Positions 30,497 through 31,199 of a stretch of 31,199 nt of DNA are shown piece after piece (the stretch's first letter is position 1; every line of letters starts with the position of its first letter). The DNA lies in the IMG/VR virus record IMGVR_UViG_3300030117_003965, positions 1 through 31,199 of that record; one strand, given 5' to 3'. Position numbers and translations under genes: made by a program. The DNA is from a virus. The notes beneath the pieces were generated by a model, which worked only from the letters and a program-made list of their open reading frames with translations, searched no databases and was not told the origin of the DNA.

Positions 30497-30859
30497 ATGA
30501 TAAAAGTTGAAAAATCTGCAAAGACACTAGACGAAGGAATTAAAAACCTAATGGCTGGTGCAAAACTTGACTATTCAAAATGGTCTACTCTAGGTGGCAA
30601 AGAGTTAACTGGTTATGCAAAAGAACAAGTTGATTCTTGGGATAGTAAAACATCTGTAAGACCTGGTAAAAAGTACATTAAGATTGTACAAGAAAACGGC
30701 GTCTTTTGTTTTATTGTAAAAGAAGACTTTAAACATTTTAAAAAAGGTGATATATTGAAAGCCGCTGGTTTTAATGCGCCTGCTTTAAACTCTGCCAGAG
30801 GTAATGTACTTACTGGTAATTATCCAATTCAATGGACTGGTCCATTATATTTAAAATAA
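30497..30859 (+). CDS. Conserved hypothetical phage protein (120 aa)
   Basis: The ATG at 30497 follows AAAGGA, within 3 nt of the upstream stop. The N-terminal half (MIKVEKSAKTLDEGIKNLMA) is helical. The second half is a compact beta domain: RPGKKYIKIVQENGVFCFIV, EDFKHFKKGDILKAAGFNAP, ARGNVLTGNYPIQWTGPLYL. The 'KYIKI.....V..FIV......KKGDILKAAGF..PA...ARGNI..G.Y...WTGP.YL' pattern is one I associate with uncharacterised proteins of marine T4-like phages, without a known role. It is soluble, with no signal peptide. It is probably transcribed with the genes on either side of it. Confidence 0.8.
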   Translation: MIKVEKSAKTLDEGIKNLMAGAKLDYSKWSTLGGKELTGYAKEQVDSWDSKTSVRPGKKYIKIVQENGVFCFIVKEDFKHFKKGDILKAAGFNAPALNSARGNVLTGNYPIQWTGPLYLK

Positions 30860-30869
30860 GGAGAACACT

Positions 30870-31199
30870 ATGGAAAAAGGAATATGGTCAGACTTCGCAC
30901 AAGAAGGTTTAGATAAAATGCAAAAAGAAGAAAGAAGAAAAAAAGTATTTAAGAGAGTTGTAAATCCTCTAATACTTAAACATTTAATATCAAGACAAGA
31001 TTATAATGGTTCTTGTATTGCTTCTGGCATACCAATTAAATATTTGTCATACTTCAAAGAAGTATCTGCTCACAAAAATGCAAAAAAGATTAGATATAGA
31101 TATAGAGGTAAATCAGGTCTAAAGACTCAATACAAAACTGGTTTACAAATGCACTATATCAGACCTCAATCATTTTGTCATATGAATGGCGCCGATACT
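30870..31199 (+). CDS. Hypothetical protein, C-terminus cut by window edge
   Basis: The ATG at 30870 has AAGGAG 7 nt upstream, and the frame is open for 110 codons to the window edge. The N-terminal part (MEKGIWSDFAQEGLDKMQKE, then ERRKKVFKRVVNPLILKHLI) is helical and basic. Then come SRQDYNGSCIASGIPIKYLS, a basic region with KKIRYRYRGKSG, and HYIRPQSFCHMNGADT at the edge. No family is recognised. The many Lys, Arg and aromatic residues would suit a nucleic-acid-binding protein, but this is only compositional. It continues the plus-strand gene group. Confidence 0.75.
   Translation, partial: MEKGIWSDFAQEGLDKMQKEERRKKVFKRVVNPLILKHLISRQDYNGSCIASGIPIKYLSYFKEVSAHKNAKKIRYRYRGKSGLKTQYKTGLQMHYIRPQSFCHMNGADT

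Noticed and set aside
1-31199. tRNA or rRNA genes, insertion sequences, integrase or attachment sites
   Set aside because: I saw no cloverleaf-like segment, transposase or integrase frame, or terminal repeats; coding sequence fills nearly all of the window.

Overview
The window looks like part of the genome of a marine T4-like myovirus, of the kind that infects SAR11 (Pelagibacter) or Prochlorococcus-type hosts. The DNA is AT-rich, genes are packed with gaps of a few tens of bases, Shine-Dalgarno sites are short, and T4-type late promoters (TATAAATA) recur at gene junctions. Baseplate proteins homologous to T4 gp25, gp6 and gp8, and a PAAR spike tip, are recognisable from sequence. The host cannot be fixed from this window; low G+C and the protein repertoire favour a pelagiphage or low-GC cyanophage relative.

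Layout, read leftward in the direction of transcription on the minus strand. From 30242 to about 29600 there is a small lipoprotein-like gene, a 44-residue Cys-rich mini-protein and an 82-residue conserved hypothetical. From 29616 to 24311 lies the conserved baseplate core: PAAR spike tip, gp25, gp6 and an 890-residue protein in the gp7 position. From 24269 to 22034 two fibre-type genes, one of them a glycine-rich adhesin, sit inside the core order, followed by gp8 (22000-20540) and a 2022-residue DUF4815-type structural protein (20528-14460). From 14460 to 1 there is a long host-interaction module: small fibre or attachment proteins, six more glycine-rich adhesin paralogs, a 2-oxoglutarate/Fe(II)-oxygenase-like protein, and a large fibre protein cut by the window edge. 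At the right end, from 30317, three genes run on the plus strand away from a compact divergent promoter region.

The genes form a late virion-assembly programme. The PAAR protein caps the spike, gp25/gp6/gp7-like/gp8 build the baseplate wedge, and the DUF4815 protein and the many fibre/adhesin genes probably form the periphery that meets the host. T4 gp9, gp10, gp11 and gp12 are not recognisable; the adhesin array occupies their place.

The most notable feature is the adhesin array. Seven paralogs share a beta domain, a polyglycine region with an invariant NTPPVSP-type motif, and a C-terminal RYKYQ tail. In five of seven, the codons for Tyr-Lys-Tyr are TAT-AAA-TAT and create the late promoter TATAAATA for the next gene. 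In the other two, synonymous changes destroy that match, and an exact TATAAATA appears just after the stop codon. This suggests selection for a self-contained adhesin-plus-promoter cassette.
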